50,680 bases of DNA from a bacterium (GTDB lineage: Bacteria > Verrucomicrobiota > Verrucomicrobiia > Limisphaerales > J093), in the NCBI GenBank assembly GCA_021823625.1, contig JAKANS010000012.1, positions 1 to 50,680 of the forward strand, written 5' to 3'. Below the pieces are notes generated by a model. That model saw nothing but the letters and a program-made list of their open reading frames with translations, did no database searches and was not told the DNA's origin. The position numbers and the translations under genes are program-made. This document shows positions 36,009 to 43,893 of the stretch, piece after piece; the first letter of the stretch is position 1, and each line of letters starts with the position of its first letter.

Positions 36009-36827
36009 ATGAATACTCACTTGCGATTTCTTCCGGGTCTCTTGGCGTGCGGGGCGTTGGCTATGGCGTTTTCGGCGCAGGCTGGGGCCGGTAGTGCCCG
36101 CGTGGATGCCATTAAGGGCGGCGCTGCCCAGTGCAGCACCGATGGTGTGACGTGGAACGAGGTTAAGAAAGGGGCCGTCCTTTCACCCGGAGCCACCGTC
36201 AAAACCGACAGCATGGGCTTGGTGGATCTCTATCTGGCCAAGAACGGTCCCTATGTTCGTCTGACCCCAGACACCACGCTGACCCTGTCAACGTTGAATA
36301 TCGAGAGCGGCGTTGGCGAAACGATCGTCACGACCGAAATGGACTTGAAAGCAGGCACAATTCAAGGCGTGGTCAACAAGATGAGCGCCGCCTCCAAGTA
36401 CACCGTGGCGACGCCAGTCGGCGTGGTTCACATCACCGGGACGAAGTATCAAGTCTCCGCGCGCGGCGAGTTTTCGGTGAAAGAAGGCCAAGGCAGCATG
36501 GTGTACAACGCGCCGGGGGCCACCGCCCCGACCGACTTCCAAGTTCGCGCCGGCTACACCTTCGAGCCGACCCTGAACAACAACAAAGGCGGGCTGATCG
36601 AGACGCTGCCCAGTGTCACCGAGGAGATCACCGTTGCCGCGAACGAACTGGGCGGGGCCATGCCGGCTGGAGAAGTGGCCGTGCCCTACCGGCCGACGCC
36701 GACGTGGGCGACCATCGACCGTCCGTTTGCGCCTCCGGGGCAGAAGAACAGCTTCACGCCCTTCGACCTGCCGCCGGTCTTCAACCCGACCACGGTTTAC
36801 CAACCGCCCCAAGGCGGAGGCGAGTAG
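36009..36827 (+). CDS. Secreted FecR-domain protein
   Basis: 272 residues from ATG 36009 (an ATG at 35967 would add 14 residues before the signal). Signal peptide LLACGALAMAFSAQAGAG. The FecR-type core follows: VKKGAVLSPGATVKTDSMG, LYLAKNGPYVRLTPDTTLTL and the KYTVATPVGVVHITGTKYQV segment. The C-terminus is proline-rich and unstructured. Classical FecR proteins are membrane anti-sigma regulators with a cytoplasmic N-terminus; this one has a signal peptide and no sigma factor next to it, so the domain is exported and the role is probably structural or sensory. Own promoter and terminator make it a single-gene unit. Confidence 0.82.
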   Translation: MNTHLRFLPGLLACGALAMAFSAQAGAGSARVDAIKGGAAQCSTDGVTWNEVKKGAVLSPGATVKTDSMGLVDLYLAKNGPYVRLTPDTTLTLSTLNIESGVGETIVTTEMDLKAGTIQGVVNKMSAASKYTVATPVGVVHITGTKYQVSARGEFSVKEGQGSMVYNAPGATAPTDFQVRAGYTFEPTLNNNKGGLIETLPSVTEEITVAANELGGAMPAGEVAVPYRPTPTWATIDRPFAPPGQKNSFTPFDLPPVFNPTTVYQPPQGGGE

Positions 36828-36859
36828 GCCTCCGGCACACGCTGACGAATTCCAAATTC

Positions 36860-36892
36860 AAAACCCGGAGCAGGTCAACTGCTCCGGGTTTT
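36860..36892 (+). terminator. Intrinsic terminator after the FecR-domain gene
   Basis: Perfect 13-bp stem AAAACCCGGAGCA/TGCTCCGGGTTTT with 7-base loop, followed by TTTTGGTTTG, 33 bases past the stop codon. Confidence 0.85.
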
Positions 36893-36967
36893 GGTTTGTC
36901 AGACCGGTCAGTTTGCGTGAACAATGCGCGTCCTACCGCGGAACGAGGACGCGGACGGTGGCAAACG

Positions 36968-37468
36968 ATGCGAACTGTCATCTATCCTGGAAGCTTCGAC
37001 CCGGTGACTAACGGCCATTTGGACGTGGTTCAACGCGCGGCCCGCTTGTTCGACCGCGTGATCGTGGCGGTGGCGGAGAACGATTCCAAGCAACCGCTCT
37101 TCACGTTGGCGGAACGGCAGAAGCTGGTCGCGCAGGCCACGCGGCATTTGGCGACCGTTCAGACCGATTGCTTCAAGGGACTGCTCGTCGATTACGCTGT
37201 GCGCCGGAAGGCCAACGCCATTATCCGTGGTCTGCGGGCGGTTTCGGATTTTGAGTTCGAGTTTCAACTGGCGCTGATCAATCGCCGCATGAACGAAGCG
37301 ATCGAGACGATTTTCGTGATGCCCAAGGATACTTACACCTTCCTCAGTTCCCGGATCGTGAAGGAAATCTGCCGTCTGGGTGGCGACGTGCGCGCGTTCG
37401 TCCCCGCGCATGTCCATCATGCCCTGCAACGCAAGTTCGGCTTTCCGCTGCGCGCCGCGAAGGGTTAG
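36968..37468 (+). CDS. coaD: Phosphopantetheine adenylyltransferase
   Basis: 166 residues, typical length. MRTVIYPGSFDPVTNGHLDV carries the nucleotidyltransferase T/HxGH motif (TNGHLD) at the N-terminus; the conserved RGLRAVSDFEFEFQLALINR follows, then TFLSSRIVKEI. It adds AMP to 4'-phosphopantetheine, the fourth step of coenzyme A synthesis. It is the first gene of a same-strand housekeeping run and supplies the CoA/ACP pathway of its neighbours. Confidence 0.97.
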   Translation: MRTVIYPGSFDPVTNGHLDVVQRAARLFDRVIVAVAENDSKQPLFTLAERQKLVAQATRHLATVQTDCFKGLLVDYAVRRKANAIIRGLRAVSDFEFEFQLALINRRMNEAIETIFVMPKDTYTFLSSRIVKEICRLGGDVRAFVPAHVHHALQRKFGFPLRAAKG

Positions 37469-37513
37469 TCGCGCGGTTCGCCGGGGAATTTCAATTCACG
37501 CACCAACCCCGCC

Positions 37514-38002
37514 ATGTCGCTCCTCGTCAATCTCGCCCAACTCGCGCGGCAGGCCGTGTGCCTTGAAGGGCGGATCGCGCCCGCGGATTGGGATCTCGAC
37601 CCGCACGATGAACTCCTGGCGATCTCGTCGCCCGTGACCTATTCGCTCACGGTGCGAAAGCAGGGCAAAGGAATTCTCGTGGAAGGATCCCTGCGCACCG
37701 AACTCACCTGCGCGTGCGCCCGGTGTCTGAAGGAGTTTCGTCAAGCACTGGACCGCGAGAATCTGGCGTTGTACCTGCCCTTGGAGGGTGAGGATCAAGT
37801 GGTCATCCGCCACGAGTGCGTGGACTTGACGCCTTATCTGCGCGAAGATATGGTCCTTGCGCTTCCGCAACATCCGTTGTGTGAACCCGGATGTAGCGGC
37901 CTGCCTTCAGCGCCGCCGGGTCAAGTCCAAGAGCCAGGCGGGAACCGTCAACCGCCGGGTCGCTTGTCGGAGTGGGCGGCTTTGGATCAATTGAAGCTTT
38001 AG
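37514..38002 (+). CDS. yceD: YceD family (DUF177) protein
   Basis: 162 residues. The diagnostic region is LRTELTCACARCLKEFRQAL (the CxRC motif), and VDLTPYLREDMVLALP is the family's C-terminal segment. YceD genes almost always precede rpmF, as here (12-base gap). The protein is linked to 23S rRNA accumulation and ribosome assembly. Confidence 0.88.
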   Translation: MSLLVNLAQLARQAVCLEGRIAPADWDLDPHDELLAISSPVTYSLTVRKQGKGILVEGSLRTELTCACARCLKEFRQALDRENLALYLPLEGEDQVVIRHECVDLTPYLREDMVLALPQHPLCEPGCSGLPSAPPGQVQEPGGNRQPPGRLSEWAALDQLKL

Positions 38003-38014
38003 CTCTGGAGTCTT

Positions 38015-38203
38015 ATGGGTGTTCCGAAACGAAAACCGTCGCATAGCCGGCAGCGTCAGCGCCGGGCTTACAACAGCGTTCTCAAGCTGCCCCAAGTGGC
38101 CACCTGCCCGCAATGCGCGGCCCCGTACATGCCTCACCGCGCCTGTCCCGCGTGCGGATATTACAAGGGGCGCCAGGTGCTGACCGTCCAGGCGGCGGGC
38201 TGA
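38015..38203 (+). CDS. rpmF: Ribosomal protein bL32
   Basis: 62 residues. MGVPKRKPSHSRQRQRRAY is the family start, followed by the zinc-binding cysteines in CPQCAAPYMPHRACPACGYY (two CxxC pairs). A GGAG Shine-Dalgarno precedes the ATG. Confidence 0.97.
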   Translation: MGVPKRKPSHSRQRQRRAYNSVLKLPQVATCPQCAAPYMPHRACPACGYYKGRQVLTVQAAG

Positions 38204-38261
38204 TCGCGATTCCTCCGAGGTTGCGCCGCGCGCGGGAAAACACCCCGCGCGACGGTTGCTT

Positions 38262-39311
38262 ATGCGTATCGCGGTGGACGTCATGGGAGGAGACCACGGC
38301 TGCGGGGTCGTGGTGGACGGCGCGCGCCTCGCTCTGCGAACCTACCCGGCCATCTCCACCCTCTTTCTCGTCGGCAACCAGACCGAGATCAAGGCGGCGC
38401 TGAGTTCCGCTTCCCCGGTCGATTCGCGACTGGAAGTTATCCACGCCGCCGAAGTGCTGACCATGGAGGAGAAGCCGGTATTGGCTGTGCGGCGCAAGAA
38501 GGACAGCTCCGTGGTGCGGGCCGTGGAACTTCTCAAAGACGGTCGCGCCGAAGCGCTCATCTCGCCCGGCAACACCGGGGGGGTCGTCACCGCCTCCACG
38601 ATCAAGCTCCGTCCGCTCGACGGCGTGGAGCGCCCGGCGATCATCGCCGTCATCCCGGCGCCGGAGAACGATTTCGTGCTGGTGGACGCCGGCGCAAACG
38701 TCGAGTGCCGACCGCATCACCTCGCGCAGTTCGCCATCATGGGCAGCGTTTATTCGCGTGAAGTGCTCGGGTACGCCCGGCCGCGGGTGGGTTTGCTCAG
38801 CGTTGGCACCGAAGACTTGAAGGGCAACGACCTGACTCAGGAAACCTTCAAGCTCTGCAAGCAACTGCGCCTTAATTTCATTGGCAATGTCGAGGGCCAC
38901 GACCTCTTCGACAACGGTGTGGACGTGGTGGTGTGCGACGGGTTCGTCGGCAATATCGTGTTGAAAACTTGCGAAAGCCTGGCGACGAGCATTTTCAAAT
39001 GGCTCCGCAAGGAACTCAGCCGGACACCCAAGCGGCAGTTGGGCGCATTGCTGGCCAAAGGCGCCTTCCGCGCGATGAAACTGCGCATGGACCCCGAGGC
39101 CCACGGCGGCGCGCCCTTGTTGGGCTTGAACGGCAACGTCGTCATTGCGCACGGTTCGGCGCGGTCCCAGGCCATCATGAACGCCATCGGCCAGGCGGTC
39201 CGGGCGGTTCAGCACAAAGTCAACCAGATCATCACGCGCGACGTTGCCGCCGCCGCGCGCCTGCTCAAGCCCGCCTCCGGCCCGAGCTTGCCGCCCGTTC
39301 CAATGCCATGA
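38262..39311 (+). CDS. plsX: Acyl-ACP:phosphate acyltransferase
   Basis: 349 residues. IAVDVMGGDHG is the classic N-terminal motif, and LISPGNTGGVVTAS, VLVDAGANVECRPHHL and GFVGNIVLKTCE are conserved PlsX blocks. It makes acyl-phosphate for phospholipid synthesis at the membrane. A TTG at 38256 is an alternative start. Its stop overlaps the fabH start as ATGA (39308-39311), indicating translational coupling. Confidence 0.96.
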   Translation: MRIAVDVMGGDHGCGVVVDGARLALRTYPAISTLFLVGNQTEIKAALSSASPVDSRLEVIHAAEVLTMEEKPVLAVRRKKDSSVVRAVELLKDGRAEALISPGNTGGVVTASTIKLRPLDGVERPAIIAVIPAPENDFVLVDAGANVECRPHHLAQFAIMGSVYSREVLGYARPRVGLLSVGTEDLKGNDLTQETFKLCKQLRLNFIGNVEGHDLFDNGVDVVVCDGFVGNIVLKTCESLATSIFKWLRKELSRTPKRQLGALLAKGAFRAMKLRMDPEAHGGAPLLGLNGNVVIAHGSARSQAIMNAIGQAVRAVQHKVNQIITRDVAAAARLLKPASGPSLPPVPMP

Positions 39312-40345
39312 CCCCTCCCACCGCGAAAGCATTCCGAAACCCGCGCGCGCAACATGGTTTTCAAGGTCGCTCCTGCTCGATCATCTCGGTCGGGGCCTAT
39401 GTCCCGGAGCGAGTGCTGACCAACACCGAGCTTTCGCGGATGGTGGACACGTCGGACGAGTGGATTGTGACCCGCACCGGCATCCGCGAGCGGCACGTGG
39501 CCGCGTCCGACCAGGCCACCTCCGACTTGGCCGCGGAAGCCGCCCGACAGGCCCTGGAGCGGGCCGCGATTCCCGCTGAGCAGGTGGATTTGATCATCAC
39601 GGCAACGGTGACGCCGGACATGCCGTTTCCTTCCACGTCGTGTCTCGTGCAGGAAAAAATCGGCGCCCGGCGGGCCGCAGCCTTCGACATTGAGGCGGCT
39701 TGTTCAGGCTTTATTTACGCCCTGGAAATCGGCCAGCAGTTTATTATGTCGCGCAGCTACGACACCGTGCTGGTCATTGGCGCCGAGAAACTCACCGGCA
39801 TCGTGGACTGGACCGACCGGAACACCTGTGTGCTGTTCGGTGATGGCGCGGGGGCGGCCGTGCTGCACAACCGACCCGGTTCGCACGGTCTCTTGACTGT
39901 TTGCATGGGCGCCGATGGCAGCAAGGGCAACGTCCTGTGCGTGCCGGCCGGCGGCAGCCGCGTGCCAGCTTCGACCGATTCGGTGGGGGGCCGGCAGCAC
40001 TTCATCCGCATGGACGGCAAGGAGACGTTCAAGTACGCCGTGCAGGCGATGCACGCCGCCGCCAAGGAAGCGCTGGCACGGTGTGAACTGGACATTTCCC
40101 AGATTTCCCTGGTCATTCCCCATCAAGCGAACCTGCGGATCATCGACGCGGTCGGCGAACGCCTCGGTGCCCGGCCCGAGCAGGTGTTCAAGAACCTGGA
40201 CCGGCTCGGCAACACCTCGGCCGCCTCCGTGGCCATCGCTCTGGACGAGGCGGTTTCCGCGGGGCGGGTCAAACGCGGGGATCTGATTCTGCTCGTAGTC
40301 TTTGGCGCCGGCTTCACCTGGGGGGCGGCGGTGATCGAGTGGTGA
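39308..40345 (+). CDS. fabH: 3-oxoacyl-ACP synthase III (KAS III)
   Basis: 345 residues. WIVTRTGIRERHVA, the active-site cysteine in AAFDIEAACSGFIYALE, histidine in LVIPHQANLRIIDAV and asparagine in RLGNTSAASV complete the Cys-His-Asn triad. It condenses acetyl-CoA with malonyl-ACP to start fatty acid synthesis. About 20 residues longer at the N-terminus than usual (MTPPTAKAFRNPRAQHGFQG), but the overlap with plsX supports this start. Confidence 0.96.
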   Translation: MTPPTAKAFRNPRAQHGFQGRSCSIISVGAYVPERVLTNTELSRMVDTSDEWIVTRTGIRERHVAASDQATSDLAAEAARQALERAAIPAEQVDLIITATVTPDMPFPSTSCLVQEKIGARRAAAFDIEAACSGFIYALEIGQQFIMSRSYDTVLVIGAEKLTGIVDWTDRNTCVLFGDGAGAAVLHNRPGSHGLLTVCMGADGSKGNVLCVPAGGSRVPASTDSVGGRQHFIRMDGKETFKYAVQAMHAAAKEALARCELDISQISLVIPHQANLRIIDAVGERLGARPEQVFKNLDRLGNTSAASVAIALDEAVSAGRVKRGDLILLVVFGAGFTWGAAVIEW

Positions 40346-40355
40346 TGTCCAATCA

Positions 40356-40383
40356 TTGACGCAAATGAGGTCTGTGTTAAGTT
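40356..40383 (+). promoter_or_regulatory. Weak candidate promoter before the PilZ-like gene
   Basis: TTGACG (40356-40361) has five of six -35 matches; TAAGTT (40378-40383) is a poor -10 at 16-base spacing. It lies in the 51-base gap after fabH. Confidence 0.3.
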
Positions 40384-40396
40384 CCGTGGACCGCTT

Positions 40397-40723
40397 ATGA
40401 CGACAAGCAAACTAGACACTGCCGGCCCTTTTCTCCCGTCTTCCCTCGACGCCGAACTCACCCGCTTACACCTCTCCGAGAGCGAAGTCGTCATCCGTAA
40501 GAATGGTGTCGAATTCCTTTCGCCATCGCCTTTGCCGTTGTGGGCCGAGGTTACAATGGATCTGCGGTCGCCCATCGCCGGCCGCCCACTCCAAGGGACG
40601 GGGGTGGTGGTGGATTGCACCGGCAACCCGAATTCCGGATACGTGATTTCGCTGCTGCTTCTCGACCTTTCTGCGCAGGCCCAGCAACGCTTGCAGCGCC
40701 TCGCCCTCGCTTCCGCCAGCTAA
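40397..40723 (+). CDS. PilZ-domain-like protein
   Basis: 108 residues. Compact beta-rich core LHLSESEVVIRKNGVEFLSP, LWAEVTMDLRSP, GTGVVVDCTGN and a C-terminal helix QAQQRLQRLALA, resembling a PilZ barrel. The c-di-GMP-binding RxxxR and D/NxSxxG motifs are not visible, so it would be a non-binding variant. It lies 18 bases before the pilT-type gene, which supports a role in pilus or twitching control. Confidence 0.5.
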   Translation: MTTSKLDTAGPFLPSSLDAELTRLHLSESEVVIRKNGVEFLSPSPLPLWAEVTMDLRSPIAGRPLQGTGVVVDCTGNPNSGYVISLLLLDLSAQAQQRLQRLALASAS

Positions 40724-40741
40724 AACTCCGCCGTCCCCCTC

Positions 40742-41830
40742 ATGGAACTTTTTCATCGGATTCTGCAAACCGCCGTCGATGGCGGCGCCTCGGACGTCCA
40801 CGTAAAAATCGGCGGACCGATTATTTTCCGCATCAACCGCCAGTTGGTCGCGATCGAGGCTCCCACACCGTCGGAGGAGTGGGTGAACAAGGTCGTGGAG
40901 ACGATGGTCCCCAAACACGCGAAGAAGCGGTTGGACGCGGACCGCGAAGTGGACTTCTCCTACGCCGTGTCGGGCATCGGCCGCTTCCGGACGAACGTGT
41001 TCCAGCAAAAGGGCCAATGGTGCCTGGCCCTGCGCTACGTGAAGGTCAAGGTGCCCAGCTTCGAAGAGTTGGGCCTGCTGCCGGTCCTCAAAACCCTCGC
41101 TGAGTCGCCTCGCGGAATCCTCTTGGTGGCTGGCTCCACGGGCTGCGGCAAGTCCACCACACTCGCGGCGATGATCGAGCACATCAACGCGAACTTCAAA
41201 AAGCACATCGTCACGCTCGAAGACCCGATCGAGTACGTTTTCGACGACAACCAGTCGGTGATCGAGCAACGCGAAATCGGCCTCGACTCCCTGTCGTTTT
41301 CGATGGGTCTGAAGCACATTCTGCGGCAGGATCCGGACATCATCATGATCGGCGAAATGCGCGATGCCATCAGTTTCATGGCTGCCATGAACGCTGCCGA
41401 CACCGGCCATTTGGTGCTTTCCACCATCCATACCACCAACGCTTCGCAGTCGATCGGTCGCATCCTCGACTTCTTCAAGCCCGACGAACGCGACCAGATG
41501 CGCCGCCAGCTCGCGGCCACCCTGCAGGCCGTCGTCTGCCAGCGCATGGTTAACAAGATCACCAGCGGCATGACGCCGTCGTTGGAGATCATGATCAACA
41601 CGCCTACCGTGCGCAAACTCATCGAGGAAAACCGCACCGAGAAGCTCCCCGCGGCGATCGAGATCGGCACCGACGAAGGCATGCAGAACTTCAACCAGGC
41701 GCTTTTCAACCTGGTCAAGCAAGGCAAGATCAGCGAACGCGAAGCGCTTGCCAAATCGAGCAACCCGCAAGCTCTCGAAATGAACTTCAAGGGCATCTTC
41801 CTCGACGAGGCCCGTCGCATCCTGACCTGA
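40742..41830 (+). CDS. pilT: PilT/PilU-type twitching motility ATPase
   Basis: 362 residues. Walker A GSTGCGKSTT, Asp box EDPIEYVF, Walker B RQDPDIIMIGEMRD and His box GHLVLSTIHTTNASQS are intact; the N-terminal ASDVHVKIGGPIIFRINRQL is the PilT/PilU dimer domain. It powers pilus retraction as a cytoplasmic hexamer. PilT versus PilU cannot be settled here (the family is similar). The tRNA-Ile gene follows after 96 bases. Confidence 0.93.
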   Translation: MELFHRILQTAVDGGASDVHVKIGGPIIFRINRQLVAIEAPTPSEEWVNKVVETMVPKHAKKRLDADREVDFSYAVSGIGRFRTNVFQQKGQWCLALRYVKVKVPSFEELGLLPVLKTLAESPRGILLVAGSTGCGKSTTLAAMIEHINANFKKHIVTLEDPIEYVFDDNQSVIEQREIGLDSLSFSMGLKHILRQDPDIIMIGEMRDAISFMAAMNAADTGHLVLSTIHTTNASQSIGRILDFFKPDERDQMRRQLAATLQAVVCQRMVNKITSGMTPSLEIMINTPTVRKLIEENRTEKLPAAIEIGTDEGMQNFNQALFNLVKQGKISEREALAKSSNPQALEMNFKGIFLDEARRILT

Positions 41831-41926
41831 TCGTCGTGGCTGGCAGGTTCTGATGCTGGCCCGGATTGCCACGAGGTTCTGGTTGAATTGGGCGGAGAAG
41901 GCGCGTTAGGTCTTGTTCGCCGGCTT

Positions 41927-42002
41927 GGGCCCATAGCTCAGCGGTTAGAGCAGGCGACTCATAATCGCTTGGTCGGGGGTTCAAATCCCTCTGGGCCCAC
42001 CA
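41927..42002 (+). tRNA. tRNA-Ile2 (anticodon CAT, lysidine-modified type)
   Basis: Acceptor GGGCCCA/TGGGCCC with encoded ACCA. D-arm GCTC...GAGC, anticodon stem GGCGA/TCGCT with loop CTCATAA, T-arm GGGGG/CCCTC. CAT alone could be Met, but the anticodon arm and variable region match what I recall of E. coli tRNA-Ile2 (GGCGACTCATAATCGCTTGG), so the C is expected to be modified to lysidine. Its 3' end adjoins the accessory region and is a plausible attachment site. Confidence 0.9.
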
Positions 42003-42245
42003 TACTTACGAAGGCAGCAAATTCTTCTGGGCCGTTTCTGGGCCGTTTTTGAAGAATGATTTTGGGGCGCGGACGAGTGAGACAGCGCGGTGTGATTTTC
42101 AGTTTCAAAGGGGAACAAAACGGACCTGAAGGCAAGCGGGCAAAGCGGAAACGCGGTCTGCCCCGAAACAAAAAGAAACGGATACGGAAAGCCCCTCATT
42201 CTGCGAGGCTTGGCCCAAGAGGTTGCGGTGCCGGTCGTGTCGTCT

Positions 42246-42447
42246 TCAACGTTCATTCAGGTATCGCTGGAGTTCGGTTTTTGTGATCAGCACTCTGCGG
42301 AGGCCAGCCAGGCAGTTTACGAAGAACTTTTCGTCGGACGAGCCGTCGAACGGTTTCTTCGCAAACGCCCAGTTGACTCGCGCTGGCCTTGACATCGAGG
42401 GTTTCGCACTCGGGAATGGGCGTCGCATTCATAGACTCAGATTTCAC
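42246..42447 (-). pseudogene. Excisionase/helix-turn-helix protein, frameshifted
   Basis: From ATG 42447 the frame reads ASASQLGVCEETVRRLVRRK and VLRKLPG, a MerR/excisionase-like winged-helix start. It then leaves the expected frame and ends at 42253. In the neighbouring frame the natural end is visible: GLRRVLITKTELQRYLNER, stopping at 42246. A one-base indel near 42305 separates the two. The protein is of the excisionase (AlpA/Xis-like) type used by integrated elements. Placed 243 bases from the tRNA-Ile 3' end. A sequencing error is possible. Confidence 0.6.
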
Positions 42448-42747
42448 GAGTCAACAGCCTACGACCCACCGCAACTCCTTGGGTGTATCTGCTGCACAAT
42501 CTCGCGAGTGTGGCGTCAAAGGTTGCAGCGGGGCAAGCGAACTGCATCCCTACCTACCACCCGCGAGAGCTTGGTCATCCGGCTCGGCTCAAAGAGGGCA
42601 CAGCATTGTTCTGGCTTTGGCGTGCCAGGAAGACCTTGCCTTCCACGAGCGAAACACGAAACAGATGTCTGCAAGCTGCAAGCGTAGGCGAGCGTCAGGA
42701 GCGAGGCGTGCAACGAATCCTGCGGCCTTCCGTGAACACCGCCACGG
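42448..42747. other. Gap between the excisionase relic and jetD
   Basis: 300 bases without a recognisable product on either strand. The 243 bases 42003-42245 next to the tRNA likewise show no gene, and I see no integrase remnant in either stretch. Confidence 0.5.
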
Positions 42748-43881
42748 TCAACCGTAGAACGGCCAAGCGGGCTTGGACGGTCGGCCGAGGTTCTCTTGCT
42801 CGTGCGGAACTCGTCCCGTCTGCATGTGCAGCGGACGGAAGTTGCGTCCGGTCTTCTCTCGCAGCACGCGGAGAATCTCAAATCCCGCTTCATCGCTGTC
42901 TCCGAAGTGCCAGCATTCCATGCTTACCGGAAGGCGGCGTAAAAGGGCGACCGTGGCGCTGCCGGCGTAACTGGTGCAGACGAGGAGTTCGCCGCTTTGA
43001 AGCTTGGCCAGTTCATGGAACGTGGTTTCATTCTCGATGGTCAGGCAACGAGCTGCGCAGGTTTCGATTGCGTCAGCGCGCTCGATGTCCGTCTGGGACA
43101 GGCGAAACGGACCATGCAGACAAGCCAGGTCCAGCCAATGTCTGTCCAGCTCGAGCCTGAGCGGTCCATGAATGAGAGCGAATCGCGGATTTGGGATGAT
43201 GCCCAGATCATCGAGGGAGCGAACCCGGCCGACAGTAATGTCTTCCAGCACGCGGCCGAGTTTGCCGCGCAACTGGCCGGCGAATTCACCGTCGCGCTCG
43301 ATAGGGGCCAGATTTTCGAGTTGTTTAGAACCACCGCAAAGCACGCAACTCGCGAAGCGAACCAGTGACTCCCCTTCCCAGGCCAGAAGCTTGGGAAGCA
43401 GGGTCAGAATCTGAGCGTTGGCTTCGGACGGTTCGTGGTCGAACGGCGCTAAAGATCGCCCTGCCAGCGCGGCTTGACGCATTCGTTCGCACCAGTCATG
43501 CCATCCCTCGCGCCATCGTTCTGCGACCTGCGCCTTGGTGGCCGTAGCGAACTGCTCAGCCAGGGCCGCGCGCGCCTGCGTGGGTGATGGGCGCCGGAGG
43601 AGCGAATAGAGCTTCGCTTCATTGGTGGGCGAGAAACGAATCTGGTAGATGTGCGCCGGGTCACGCTTGTGGAACGGTTCGCGAGAAAGAATACCTGCGG
43701 CCTCAGCCTCCCAAAGCTGCTGCTCGGCGATCGCACGCTTCTCGCCTTCGGTGCATGCGGCGTCAGCGAGGAGTTCCTCCAATGGCACGAGCACGTCCCG
43801 GCTCGCGACGCCCGTGCGCCCGGCCTGGCTGCGTTCGTAGCAGCGTGCGAGGGCTTCGAGGACGGGTGACGGACTCTTCAC
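42748..43881 (-). CDS. jetD: Wadjet nuclease subunit JetD (DUF2220/Toprim-like)
   Basis: 377 residues from GTG 43881. The N-terminal half is helical (winged-helix type, as in JetD arm domains); the C-terminal half contains the Toprim-like acidic motif HFGDSDEAGFEILRVL at about residues 325-340, preceded by LLVCTSYAGSATVALLRRL. In the known system JetD is the nuclease that cuts plasmid DNA after JetABC has extruded it. Last gene of the operon: jetC ends 12 bases upstream. Ends with WPFYG, so it looks complete. Confidence 0.82.
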   Translation of the reverse strand: MKSPSPVLEALARCYERSQAGRTGVASRDVLVPLEELLADAACTEGEKRAIAEQQLWEAEAAGILSREPFHKRDPAHIYQIRFSPTNEAKLYSLLRRPSPTQARAALAEQFATATKAQVAERWREGWHDWCERMRQAALAGRSLAPFDHEPSEANAQILTLLPKLLAWEGESLVRFASCVLCGGSKQLENLAPIERDGEFAGQLRGKLGRVLEDITVGRVRSLDDLGIIPNPRFALIHGPLRLELDRHWLDLACLHGPFRLSQTDIERADAIETCAARCLTIENETTFHELAKLQSGELLVCTSYAGSATVALLRRLPVSMECWHFGDSDEAGFEILRVLREKTGRNFRPLHMQTGRVPHEQENLGRPSKPAWPFYG

Positions 43882-43893
43882 GGACTGAAGGCG

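Noticed and set aside
36009..36827. FecR-domain protein as an anti-sigma regulator
   Set aside because: It has a cleavable signal peptide instead of a cytoplasmic N-terminal domain plus helix, and no sigma factor or TonB receptor gene adjoins it.
41927..42002. tRNA with CAT anticodon as tRNA-Met or tRNA-fMet
   Set aside because: The anticodon arm and variable region match tRNA-Ile2; initiator features (mismatched first acceptor pair, GGG/CCC anticodon stem) are missing.
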